Below, one piece after another: positions 7,410 to 17,028 of a DNA stretch of 60,787 nt. The translations under genes were made by a program, and so were the position numbers. The stretch lies in NCBI RefSeq assembly GCF_001279775.1, contig NZ_LGDG01000250.1, positions 1 through 60,787 of the forward strand. Direction: 5' to 3'. The first letter of the stretch is position 1. Every line of letters starts with the position of its first letter. Origin of the DNA: Streptomyces sp. MMG1533 (GTDB taxonomy: Bacteria; Actinomycetota; Actinomycetes; Streptomycetales; Streptomycetaceae). The notes beneath the pieces were generated by a model, which was given only the letters and a program-made list of their open reading frames with translations, did no database searches and had not been told where the DNA came from.

Positions 7410-8096
7410 GTGCGCGTCGTCGTCAGGTCGGTCAGTGAGTTGTGCATCACCGTCGGCGCCCTGATCGTGCTGTTCGTCGTCTATGTGCTGTTCTGGACCG
7501 GTGTGAAGGCCGACCATGTGATGGACGACCAGATCGACCGGTTACAGAACCAGTGGGCGCAGGAGCCCGTGCGGCCCACCGCTTCGGCCAGTGCCTCCGA
7601 GAGTCCGTCCGAGCCGGTGTCGTACAAGGCGGGCAAGCCTTTCGCGATCATGTACATCCCGCGCCTTGGTTTCACGTGGAACAAGCCGGTCCTGGAGAAC
7701 ACCGCCACCGACACCCTGAAGAAGGGCCTCGGGCACTACGCGCGCACCGCGCAACTCGGCCAGAAGGGGAACTTCGCGGTCGCCGGCCATCGGCGTACGT
7801 ACGGGGACCCCTTCAAGGACTTTCCGAAGCTGCGGCGGGGTGATGCGGTCGTGCTGACGGACGGGACCACCTGGTTCACGTATCGGATCGACAAAGGCCC
7901 CTACAAAACCGTGCCCTCGGACGTCGAGGTGATCGACCCTGTGCCACGTAAGTCGGGGTATACGCGCCCGGGCCGCTACCTCACACTGACCACGTGCGAT
8001 CCGGAGTGGGGGCACAGCCACCGGCTGATCGTCTGGGCGCATCTTGACTCCACACAGCCTGTGGAGGCAGGGAAACCAGCGGCGCTGCGCCGTTAG
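7410..8096 (+). CDS. Class E sortase (first of three)
   Basis: This 228-residue transpeptidase cleaves a C-terminal sorting signal (class E favours LAXTG) and joins the protein to cell-wall precursor. An N-terminal signal anchor (about 10-30, LCITVGALIVLFVVYVLFW) is followed by a Ser-rich linker. The sortase barrel has catalytic His127 (AGHRRTYGDPF), Cys196 (LTTCDPEWGHSHR) and Arg205. The start is GTG 7410 behind CAGGAG. It follows the DUF881 gene closely. The substrate gene is not in this window. Confidence 0.92.
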   Translation: MRVVVRSVSELCITVGALIVLFVVYVLFWTGVKADHVMDDQIDRLQNQWAQEPVRPTASASASESPSEPVSYKAGKPFAIMYIPRLGFTWNKPVLENTATDTLKKGLGHYARTAQLGQKGNFAVAGHRRTYGDPFKDFPKLRRGDAVVLTDGTTWFTYRIDKGPYKTVPSDVEVIDPVPRKSGYTRPGRYLTLTTCDPEWGHSHRLIVWAHLDSTQPVEAGKPAALRR

Positions 8097-8148
8097 TCTG
8101 GTGCGGTACGGCGTGAGTCTGGTGCCGTGGTGCGACGGAAGGGACGGC

Positions 8149-8310
8149 ATGTACGGCTGGATCTGGCGGCATCTGCCGGGGAACGCGTGGGTGAAGGCGT
8201 TTGTCTCACTCGTGCTGGTCGTTGCTGGGGTCTACGTCCTGTTCCAGTACGTCTTCCCGTGGGCCGAGCCGCTGCTGCCCTTCAACGATGTGACGGTGGA
8301 CAACCAGTGA
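8149..8310 (+). CDS. Small single-pass membrane protein (53 aa)
   Basis: The protein begins MYGWIWRHLPGN. It has one strongly hydrophobic helix (VKAFVSLVLVVAGVYVLFQY, residues 15-34) and a short acidic tail ending NDVTVDNQ. The ATG at 8149 follows GGAAGGGA. Its stop overlaps the GTG of the trpG-like gene by four bases, so it is translationally coupled to it. It is not a shadow, because no other gene occupies this stretch. It has no recognised family; a role as a small partner of the sortases or an envelope protein is only inferred from position. Confidence 0.75.
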   Translation: MYGWIWRHLPGNAWVKAFVSLVLVVAGVYVLFQYVFPWAEPLLPFNDVTVDNQ

Positions 8311-8945
8311 GTGCGCGGATTCTCGTCGTCGACAACTACGACAGCTTCGTCTTCAACCTGGTCCAGTACCTGTACCAGCTGGGCGCCGAGTGCGAGGTGC
8401 TGCGCAACGACGAGGTGTCGACGGCGCACGCCCAGGACGGCTTCGACGGCGTGCTGCTGTCGCCGGGGCCGGGGACGCCCGAGGAGGCCGGGGTCTGCAT
8501 CGAGATGGTGCGGCACTGCGCGGCGACCGGTGTGCCCGTGTTCGGTGTGTGCCTGGGCATGCAGTCGATGCAGGTGGCCTACGGCGGTGTCGTGGACCGT
8601 GCACCCGAGCTGCTGCACGGCAAGACCTCGCTGGTCGAGCACGAGGGCAGGGGCGTCTTCGCCGGGCTGCCGACGCCCTTCACCGCGACCCGGTACCACT
8701 CGCTGGCCGCCGAGCCGGCGACGGTTCCGGCCGAGCTGGAGGTCACCGCCCGTACCCACGACGGCATCATCATGGGCCTGCGCCACCGGGAACTGCCCGT
8801 CGAGGGTGTGCAGTTCCATCCCGAGTCGGTGCTGACGGAGCACGGGCACCGGATGCTGGCCAACTGGCTCGTGGAGTGCGGGGACCAGGGCGCGGTGGCG
8901 AGGTCGGCGGGGCTCGCCCCGGTGGTGGGCAGGGCCACGGCGTGA
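8307..8945 (+). CDS. trpG: Glutamine amidotransferase, anthranilate/aminodeoxychorismate synthase component II
   Basis: This 212-residue class I amidotransferase releases ammonia from glutamine for the anthranilate (TrpE) or aminodeoxychorismate (PabB) synthase subunit. It starts ILVVDNYDSFVFNLVQYL after VSAR. It has the oxyanion strand SPGPGTPEEAG, the nucleophile Cys in GVCLGMQSM, and the His-Glu pair in VQFHPESVLTEHG. The TrpG and PabA functions cannot be separated by sequence alone. No chorismate-binding partner is nearby. It is coupled by GTGA overlaps both to the small protein upstream and to the second sortase downstream, an unusual setting for a metabolic gene. Confidence 0.9.
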   Translation: MSARILVVDNYDSFVFNLVQYLYQLGAECEVLRNDEVSTAHAQDGFDGVLLSPGPGTPEEAGVCIEMVRHCAATGVPVFGVCLGMQSMQVAYGGVVDRAPELLHGKTSLVEHEGRGVFAGLPTPFTATRYHSLAAEPATVPAELEVTARTHDGIIMGLRHRELPVEGVQFHPESVLTEHGHRMLANWLVECGDQGAVARSAGLAPVVGRATA

Positions 8946-9958
8946 CCGCGTTGCGCCCCGAGCGCGAGGACTCGTACGGCGGTGTGCCGTACGAGTCGTA
9001 CGACTCGGTGCCGTACGAACCGCCCCTCGACGACGAGACGGTGGCGTTGCGGATCCCCGAGCCGCCGGCGCGTCCGGTCGGGGGGGAGCCCATATCCGCC
9101 CCTGACGCCTCATCCGCCTCGTCTGCCACAGGAACTCCCATGGGCGGTCGTGCGGCCCGCAGAAGGGCCGCCAAGCGCCGTGGTGGGCGTCATGGGGGCG
9201 GTGCGGAGCCGGCACCGGAGTCTCCGGCCGATGACGGCAGGCCGCTCTCCCGGGTCGAGGCGCGGCGGCAGGCGCGGGCGCGCAAGCCCGGCGCGGCGGT
9301 CGTCGCGAGCCGGGCGATCGGTGAGGTGTTCATCACGACCGGCGTTCTCATGCTGCTGTTCGTCACCTACCAGCTGTGGTGGACGAACGTGCGGGCGCAT
9401 GCGCAGGCGGACAAGGAGGCGAGCAGCCTTCAGGACGACTGGGCGAGCGGGAAGCGGAACCCTGGGACGTTCTCGCCGGGGCAGGGCTTCGCGCTCCTGC
9501 ACATTCCGAAGCTGGACGTGGTGGTGCCGATAGCGGAGGGCGTGAGCAACAAGAAGGTGCTGGACCGGGGCATGGTCGGTCACTACGGCGAGGGCGAGCT
9601 GAAGACGGCGATGCCCGACGCGAAGACCGGCAACTTCGGGCTCGCGGGCCACCGCAACACGCACGGCGAGCCGTTCCGGTACATCAACAAGCTGCAGCCG
9701 GGCGACGCGATCGTCGTGGAGACGCAGGACAAGTACTTCGTCTACAAGATGGCGTCGATGCTGCCGGTGACGTCGCCGAGCAACACGAGCGTGCTGGATC
9801 CTGTTCCGCCGGGGTCGGGTTTCACGAAGACGGGTCGCTACATCACCCTGACCACGTGCACTCCGGAGTTCACCAGCAAGTACCGGTTGATCGTCTGGGG
9901 CAAGATGGTCGAGGAACGGCCGCGCAGCAAGGGCAAGCCGGATGCGCTCGTCGAGTAA
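8942..9958 (+). CDS. Class E sortase with long N-terminal cytoplasmic extension (second)
   Basis: This 338-residue sortase starts at GTG 8942, overlapping the trpG stop. The first 120 residues are an unusual cytoplasmic tail: a Tyr/Glu/Pro part with the repeated YESYD/VPYE motif, then a stretch rich in Arg and Gly. A membrane helix follows (about 127-147, GEVFITTGVLMLLFVTYQLW). The catalytic residues are His237 (AGHRNTHGEPF), Cys306 (LTTCTPEFTSKYR) and Arg315. The extension is the main difference from the first sortase and could bind a partner or membrane lipid head groups. The active site is complete. Confidence 0.92.
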   Translation: MTALRPEREDSYGGVPYESYDSVPYEPPLDDETVALRIPEPPARPVGGEPISAPDASSASSATGTPMGGRAARRRAAKRRGGRHGGGAEPAPESPADDGRPLSRVEARRQARARKPGAAVVASRAIGEVFITTGVLMLLFVTYQLWWTNVRAHAQADKEASSLQDDWASGKRNPGTFSPGQGFALLHIPKLDVVVPIAEGVSNKKVLDRGMVGHYGEGELKTAMPDAKTGNFGLAGHRNTHGEPFRYINKLQPGDAIVVETQDKYFVYKMASMLPVTSPSNTSVLDPVPPGSGFTKTGRYITLTTCTPEFTSKYRLIVWGKMVEERPRSKGKPDALVE

Positions 9959-9971
9959 GGGCAGATGACAA

Positions 9972-10724
9972 GTGGCAGCGACCACCGACGGCACCGCAGA
10001 GCAGACCGAGATGCCCGGGCACGCGCCCGCACCGCGCCGCCGCGGCATGGGCCGGATCGCCATGGCGGTCAGTGTCTTCGGCGAACTCCTCATCACGGCG
10101 GGCCTGATCCTCGGCCTCTTCGTCGTCTACTCCCTGTGGTGGACGAACGTCCTCGCCGACCGCAAGGCGAACCAGCAGGGCGACAAGGTCCGTGACAACT
10201 GGGCCGCCCAGAAGGACACCGGTCCCGGCGCGCTGGACACCGGGGACGGCATCGGCTTCCTGCACGTGCCCGCGATGAAGAACGGCGAGGTCCTGGTGGA
10301 GAAGGGCACGTCGTCGAAGATCCTCAACGACGGTGTGGCCGGCTACTACACCGACCCGGGCAAGGCGACGCTGCCCACGTCGGGCAAGAAGGGCAACTTC
10401 ACCCTCGCCGCCCACCGCGACGGCCACGGCGCGAAGTTCCACAACATCGACAAGATCAAAGAGGGCGACCCCATCGTCTTCGAGACGAAGGACAAGTGGT
10501 ACGTCTACAAGGTCTACGCCATCCTTCCCGAGACCTCGAAGTACAACGTCAAGGTCCTGTCGGCGCTCCCCGAGGAGTCCGGCAAGACGAAGGCGGGCCA
10601 CTACATCACCCTGACGACCTGTACGCCGGTGTTCACGTCCCGGTACCGGTACGTCGTCTGGGGGGAGCTGGTGCGCACCGACAAGGTGGACAGTGAGCGG
10701 ACGCCGCCAGAGGAACTGAGGTGA
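9972..10724 (+). CDS. Class E sortase (third)
   Basis: This 250-residue sortase starts at GTG 9972, 13 bases after the second. A short basic tail precedes the membrane helix (about 35-55, FGELLITAGLILGLFVVYSL). His148 lies in LAAHRDGHGAKF, where AAH replaces the AGH of the other two. Cys217 is in LTTCTPVFTSRYR and Arg224 is in the same motif. It resembles the second sortase closely in helix and WWTNV motif, so the pair looks like a tandem duplication. A strong double terminator follows, ending the operon that began with the DUF881 gene. Confidence 0.92.
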   Translation: MAATTDGTAEQTEMPGHAPAPRRRGMGRIAMAVSVFGELLITAGLILGLFVVYSLWWTNVLADRKANQQGDKVRDNWAAQKDTGPGALDTGDGIGFLHVPAMKNGEVLVEKGTSSKILNDGVAGYYTDPGKATLPTSGKKGNFTLAAHRDGHGAKFHNIDKIKEGDPIVFETKDKWYVYKVYAILPETSKYNVKVLSALPEESGKTKAGHYITLTTCTPVFTSRYRYVVWGELVRTDKVDSERTPPEELR

Positions 10725-10752
10725 CTGAACTCCTTTGAGGAGCTCAGTCACC
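10720..10752 (+). terminator. Terminator 1 after the sortase operon
   Basis: GGTGACTGAACTCC (from 10720) pairs with GGAGCTCAGTCACC (10739-10752) with one mismatch and loop TTTGA. The arm overlaps the stop of the third sortase. Confidence 0.8.
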
Positions 10753-10764
10753 TAGCATGGCGGA

Positions 10765-10801
10765 GGCCCGAAGCCGCAACCAATCCTTGCGGCTTCGGGC
10801 C
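10765..10801. terminator. Terminator 2 after the sortase operon
   Basis: GGCCCGAAGCCGCAA (10765-10779) pairs perfectly with TTGCGGCTTCGGGCC (10787-10801). It can also serve the minus-strand accessory gene that converges on it. Confidence 0.85.
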
Positions 10802-10820
10802 TTCGTGCATCACCCCGCGC

Positions 10821-11055
10821 CTACTCCAGCACGTTCAGTGGTTCCCCTGTGCTCCACTGCTCCAGCAGTCCACGGTGTACGGCGGTGATGCCGCCTTCGG
10901 CTGCGATGCTCAGGGCATCAGGGGTGAAGGGGCATGTCGCCACGAAGAGGGCCACTTCCGCGGCGCACAGAACCTTGGCCGACCCGACGAACTGTTCCTT
11001 CGAGCCTCCGCAGCCGTGTGTGGTGCTGGTGGAGCCGTCGTTCGATGTGCTGGAC
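10821..11055 (-). pseudogene. Frame-shifted C-terminal fragment of an Mrr-like restriction endonuclease
   Basis: A minus-strand frame different from that of the overlapping gene reads GGSKEQFVGSAKVLCAAEVA, LFVATCPFTPDALSIAAE and GGITAVHRGLLEQWSTGEPL, then ends at TAG 10821-10823. This matches the late core of Mrr-cat type endonucleases (strand-helix around 'FTxDAxxxAA' and a terminal 'LLExW'). The N-terminal catalytic part (QxK region) is absent, and the frame is closed by stops upstream of about 11085. Either the gene lost its 5' half, or one frameshift fused it with the overlapping ORF. Confidence 0.55.
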
Positions 11056-11631
11056 TCCCGCCCGTAGGGCGATCAGCTCCCTGCGGTGTTCGCCGGACGT
11101 TTCGATCAGGGCGTTGAACATCGGGACGACCGTCTTGCCGAGGATGTGGGTGATGCGCTGGTCGATGCGGTCGTCGAGGGAGAGCTCGTCTGTCAGGTCC
11201 GGGTTTTCCACAGGCTGTGTGCGCGCCAGGTACTCCATGTCGAGCAGGTACGTGCGTACCTGACGGGCGACTGCGCTGTCGCGGAGGAGCATGGCGATGT
11301 TGAGGATGGCGCGACGGGAGTAGATGGTGAGGCTGCGGCGGGCTTGTGGATGACTGCCGAGCGAGAGTGACATGTTGTCACTCTCGAACTTCCGCAGAAC
11401 AGCGCCCCGCAGCACAGCCATGCCGTTGACTTCCAGCTCTGCGCGGTGGCGCTTGGCGAGCTGCCGGATGGCATCGGCGGTGACCTCGAAGTAGGCCGCC
11501 ACCATCGCCGTGGTCACATGCATCCCGTCCGGCAGCAGCGACAGCGCCTTGACCCTGTCCAGCACCTCCGTGCGTTCCAGCACGCTGTCGCGCAGGGTCT
11601 TCGATTCCAGCAGTGCCGATTCGTTGATCAT
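10918..11631 (-). CDS. Accessory DNA-binding-like protein of unknown function
   Basis: From ATG 11631 the frame gives 237 residues. Residues 20-75 (ALSLLPDGMHVTTAMVAAYF, then EVTADAIRQLAKRHRAEL) look like a winged or plain helix-turn-helix. A conserved middle follows with RRSLTIYSRRAILNIAMLLR and ARQVRTYLLDMEYLAR, recalled from proteins near phage or restriction genes in Streptomyces and Bacillus. The last 40 residues (after RRLHQHHTRLRRLEG) are Arg/Gly-rich and overlap the endonuclease fragment in another frame, so the true C-terminus was probably changed by a frameshift. It separates the sortase operon from pknB, two conserved blocks, and looks like an insertion. Function not assigned. Confidence 0.6.
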   Translation of the reverse strand: MINESALLESKTLRDSVLERTEVLDRVKALSLLPDGMHVTTAMVAAYFEVTADAIRQLAKRHRAELEVNGMAVLRGAVLRKFESDNMSLSLGSHPQARRSLTIYSRRAILNIAMLLRDSAVARQVRTYLLDMEYLARTQPVENPDLTDELSLDDRIDQRITHILGKTVVPMFNALIETSGEHRRELIALRAGVQHIERRLHQHHTRLRRLEGTVRRVGQGSVRRGSGPLRGDMPLHP

Positions 11632-11830
11632 GCTCTGCCCTTCCGTTCGCGGTGTGGCCGTAGGGCCAGGGCAGAGCTCGACACCCCACCCCACCCGATC
11701 AACGAGTCATGACATATGAAGACACGATCGATGCACGCGCATGATTGCGGCGGCCCAGGGCAGGGCGGCGGTCAGGGGGCTGCCCTAGTGAGCGGTTGCG
11801 GAACCGGCTCCCGTGGCAGGGCGAAGAGAA
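11632..11830. other. Gap between accessory gene and pknB terminator, nothing recognised
   Basis: About 200 bp with lower GC near 11700-11760 (CATATGAAGACACGATCGAT). It should hold the promoter of the minus-strand accessory gene. No RNA, repeat or attachment core was recognised. Confidence 0.4.
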
Positions 11831-11877
11831 GACCGGAGCCCCGGCGCCCTCGTGGTGAGGGTGCCGGGGCTCCGGTC
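11831..11877. terminator. 21-bp stem terminator after pknB
   Basis: The arm 11831-11851 (GACCGGAGCCCCGGC...) pairs with 11857-11877 around loop GTGGT, with one G-T wobble. It lies 17 bases past the pknB stop. Confidence 0.88.
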
Positions 11878-11894
11878 GTACAGGGCGGGTGGGG

Positions 11895-13913
<2,019 letters not shown>

Positions 13914-14083
13914 AGCTTCCTACCAGCCCTCTCCGTCGGTCCCGACCGGCACATTAGTGCGGTCGGGTGGCTGCCGTCCGGGCCTACCGTACCCGGCTGG
14001 CTTTGTGTGACCTGGCCAAGCCCGTCACCCGATACAGGACCGGTATCGCAACGTGCACCGATGTGAAGGGGACGTGATCGGGG

Positions 14084-15565
14084 TCACTGCTTGCTGTTGA
14101 TGACCGCCTCCATCACGTTCTTCGCGATCGGGGCCGCGAGGCCACCGCCGGAGATGTCGTCACGGACGGCGTTGTCGTCCTCGACGACCACGGCCACGGC
14201 GACCGGCGAGCTGCCGTCGCTGAGCTTGGCGTACGAGAGGAACCAGGCGTAGGGGTTCTTGCTGTTGTTCTCGCCGTGCTGGGCGGTACCTGTCTTGCCG
14301 CCCACCGTGACGCCGTCGCCGATCTGCGCGTTCTTGCCCGTGCCGTCCTTGACGACGGTCTCCATCATCGACTGGAGGATCTGGGCGTTCTTCGCCGACA
14401 GCGGCTGGCTCAGCTTCTCCGGCTCGGTCTTCTCGATGGGGTCGAGGCTCGGCGCCTGGAGTTCGTCGACCATGTACGGCTTCATCAGCGTGCCGTCGTT
14501 GGCGACCGCCGAGGCGACCATCGCCATCTGGAGCGGGGTCGCGGCGGTGTTGAACTGGCCGATGGAGGACAGCGCGGTCTGCGACGGGTTCATGTCGTCG
14601 GAGAAGACCGAGGCGCTGGAACGGATCGGCGTGAAGTGCTCCTCGTCGAAGCCGAACTTCTTGGCCTCCGCGAGCATCTTGTCGTTGCCGAGGTCGGAAC
14701 CGACCTTGCCGAAGACGGTGTTGCAGGAGTCTCGGAGGGCGACCCGCAGCGTGGCGTTCTTGCAGGGGATGTTGCCCTCGTTGGGCAGCTCGGTCGTGGT
14801 GCCCGGCATGGTCCAGGGCAGTGGCGACTTGGTGTTCTCGTCCGCCGTGGTGTACAGGCCGTTCTCCAGCGCGGCGGCGGCGGTGACGACCTTGAAGGTG
14901 GAGCCCGGCGGGTAGGTCTCGCGCAGGGCGCGGTTGAGCATCGGGTCTTCGTCGTTGTTCGCCTTCTGGAGCTTCTGCCACGCCTCGGTGTCGGTCGTCG
15001 TGGAGTTGCCGGCGAACGAGGAGGGGTCGTACGACGGGTAGGACGCCAGCGCCAGGATCGCGCCGGTGGAGGGGTCGAGTGCCACGACGGCACCCTTGCC
15101 GCCCTGCTTCTTCAGACCGTTGTACGCGGCCTTCTGTGCGGCGCCGTTGAGGGTGGTGACCACGTTGCCTCCCTCCTTCTCCCGGCCCGTGAACATGTCG
15201 AGGGTGTTGCGGAAGAACAGCTGGTCGTCGTTGCCGGTGAGGATGCCGTCCTCGATGCTCTCCAGCTGGTTGGCCCCGAAGGCCTGCGAGGCGTACCCGG
15301 TGACGGGCGCCCACATGGGGCCGTTCGTGTAGGTGCGCTTGTACTTGAAGTCGCTGCCGGAGGTTTCCTTGGAGCCGGTGATCGACTTGCCGTCGACGAT
15401 GATGTCGCCGCGTGGAGTGGCGTACCGCTCGATGATGACGCGGCGGTTGTCCTTGTCGGACTTGAGCTCGTCGGCCTGGACGTACTGGACCCAGTTGTCG
15501 CGGACGAGCAGTGCCAGGACGAGCAGTCCACAGAAGATCGCGATCCGGCGCAGGGGCTTGTTCAC
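14084..15565 (-). CDS. pbpA: Penicillin-binding protein 2 family transpeptidase PbpA
   Basis: This 493-residue peptidoglycan transpeptidase acts outside the membrane. An uncleaved signal anchor (7-22, RIAIFCGLLVLALLVR) is followed by the short dimerisation part typical of actinobacterial PbpA and the transpeptidase domain. Catalytic S222-TFK (STFK), S280-C-N and K424-TG (KTGTAQHGENN) are all present. The GTG at 15565 is the only start that begins with the anchor helix. It overlaps the rodA stop by four bases, so transpeptidase and glycosyltransferase partners are co-translated. Confidence 0.95.
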   Translation of the reverse strand: MNKPLRRIAIFCGLLVLALLVRDNWVQYVQADELKSDKDNRRVIIERYATPRGDIIVDGKSITGSKETSGSDFKYKRTYTNGPMWAPVTGYASQAFGANQLESIEDGILTGNDDQLFFRNTLDMFTGREKEGGNVVTTLNGAAQKAAYNGLKKQGGKGAVVALDPSTGAILALASYPSYDPSSFAGNSTTTDTEAWQKLQKANNDEDPMLNRALRETYPPGSTFKVVTAAAALENGLYTTADENTKSPLPWTMPGTTTELPNEGNIPCKNATLRVALRDSCNTVFGKVGSDLGNDKMLAEAKKFGFDEEHFTPIRSSASVFSDDMNPSQTALSSIGQFNTAATPLQMAMVASAVANDGTLMKPYMVDELQAPSLDPIEKTEPEKLSQPLSAKNAQILQSMMETVVKDGTGKNAQIGDGVTVGGKTGTAQHGENNSKNPYAWFLSYAKLSDGSSPVAVAVVVEDDNAVRDDISGGGLAAPIAKNVMEAVINSKQ

Positions 15566-17001
15566 GGGCGGACCACCTGGGTCATCTCGGCGTCGGGGTT
15601 GGGAGCGGGGGCGGGCGCCGGGCGGCGTGCGGTGTCGCTGATGCGCAGCAGGATGCCGATCAGGGCCCAGTTGGCGATGACGGACGAACCGCCGTAGGCC
15701 ACGAAGGGCAGCGTCATACCGGTCAGCGGGATGAGGCCCATGACACCGCCGGCCACGACGAAGACCTGGAGGGCGAAGGCGCCGGACAGGCCGATGGCCA
15801 GCAGCTTGCCGAACGGGTCGCGGGCCGCGAGCGCGGTTCGTACCCCGCGCTCGACGATCAGGCCGTAGAGCAGCAGGATCGCCATGACGCCCGCCAGGCC
15901 CAGCTCCTCGCCGAAGGTGGCGAGGATGAAGTCGGAGTTGGCGGCGAAGCCGATGAGGTCGGAGTTGCCCTGCCCGAGACCGGTGCCGAGCGTGCCGCCG
16001 GAACCGAAGGCCCACAGGGCCTGCATGGCCTGCTCGGAGTGGATGATGCCGTCCTGGGTCCCTGCGCGGCTGAGCTGGAACTCGCGCATCGGGTCGAGCC
16101 AGGCCTGCACACGCGTCTGGATGTGCGGCTCGAAGCTCGCCACGCCGACGGCGCCGACCGCGGACATCAGCAGACCGAAGACGATCCAGCTGGTCCGCTC
16201 GGTGGCGACGTACAGCATGATGATGAACATTCCGAAGAACAGCAGGGACGTACCGAGGTCGGTCTCGAACACCAGGATGAGGATCGAGATGACCCAGACG
16301 ACGAGAATCGGACCGAGGTCGCGGCCGCGCGGCAGGTAAAGACCCATGAAGCGGCGGCTGGCCAGGGCCAGGGCATCTCTCTTGACCATGAGATAGCCGG
16401 CGAAGAACACCGCGAGGGCGATCTTCGCGAACTCACCGGGCTGGAGCGTGCCGAGGCCGGGGATCTTGATCCAGATCTTGGCGCCGTAGATGTTCGCGCC
16501 GAGTCCGGGCACGAGCGGCAGGACCAGCAGGAACAGCGCGCCGGCCATGGAGATGTAGGTGTAGCGCTGCAGGACGCGGTGGTCCTTCAGGAAGATCAGC
16601 ACTACCGCCAGCAGGGCGACGCCCATCGCGGAGTACAGCAGTTGGCGCGGTGCCGCGTCGGCGTAGTTGCTGAGCCGCTTCGACTGGTCCAGGCGCCAGA
16701 TGACGACCAGCCCGAGCCCGTTCAGCAGGGTCGCCAGCGGCAGCATCAGCGGGTCGGCGTACGGTGCGAACTTCCGTACGACGAGATGACCGACGCCGGC
16801 GAGCAGACCGAGTCCGAGGCCGTAGCCCAGCAGGCCGGGCGGCACCGAATCGTTGATGGCCAGGCCCACGTTGGCGTACGCGAAGACCGGGATGACGACG
16901 GCGAACGCCAGCAGCGCGAGCTCGGTGTTGCGACGGCTCGGCGTGCCGATCGAGCCGATCGTGGACGTGTGGTGCGTCGGTGAGTTGGTAGTACTGCTCA
17001 T
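15562..17001 (-). CDS. rodA: FtsW/RodA/SpoVE family peptidoglycan glycosyltransferase
   Basis: This 479-residue SEDS protein polymerises lipid II into glycan strands together with PbpA. About ten to twelve membrane helices are visible. Family motifs include GAKIWIKIPGLGTLQPGEFA, FETDLGTSLLFFGM, the long extracytoplasmic loop with QALWAFGSGGTLGTGLGQGN, and the C-terminal GMTLPFVAYGGSSVIANW. The N-terminal 25 residues are a cytoplasmic Ser/Thr-rich tail, a plausible kinase target. It lies 27 bases downstream of pstP and overlaps pbpA. A strict FtsW versus RodA assignment rests on cluster position (PbpA partner) rather than on a diagnostic residue. Confidence 0.95.
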   Translation of the reverse strand: MSSTTNSPTHHTSTIGSIGTPSRRNTELALLAFAVVIPVFAYANVGLAINDSVPPGLLGYGLGLGLLAGVGHLVVRKFAPYADPLMLPLATLLNGLGLVVIWRLDQSKRLSNYADAAPRQLLYSAMGVALLAVVLIFLKDHRVLQRYTYISMAGALFLLVLPLVPGLGANIYGAKIWIKIPGLGTLQPGEFAKIALAVFFAGYLMVKRDALALASRRFMGLYLPRGRDLGPILVVWVISILILVFETDLGTSLLFFGMFIIMLYVATERTSWIVFGLLMSAVGAVGVASFEPHIQTRVQAWLDPMREFQLSRAGTQDGIIHSEQAMQALWAFGSGGTLGTGLGQGNSDLIGFAANSDFILATFGEELGLAGVMAILLLYGLIVERGVRTALAARDPFGKLLAIGLSGAFALQVFVVAGGVMGLIPLTGMTLPFVAYGGSSVIANWALIGILLRISDTARRPAPAPAPNPDAEMTQVVRP

Positions 17002-17028
17002 CGTGTGACAGGGCCTCTCACGGCTCGG

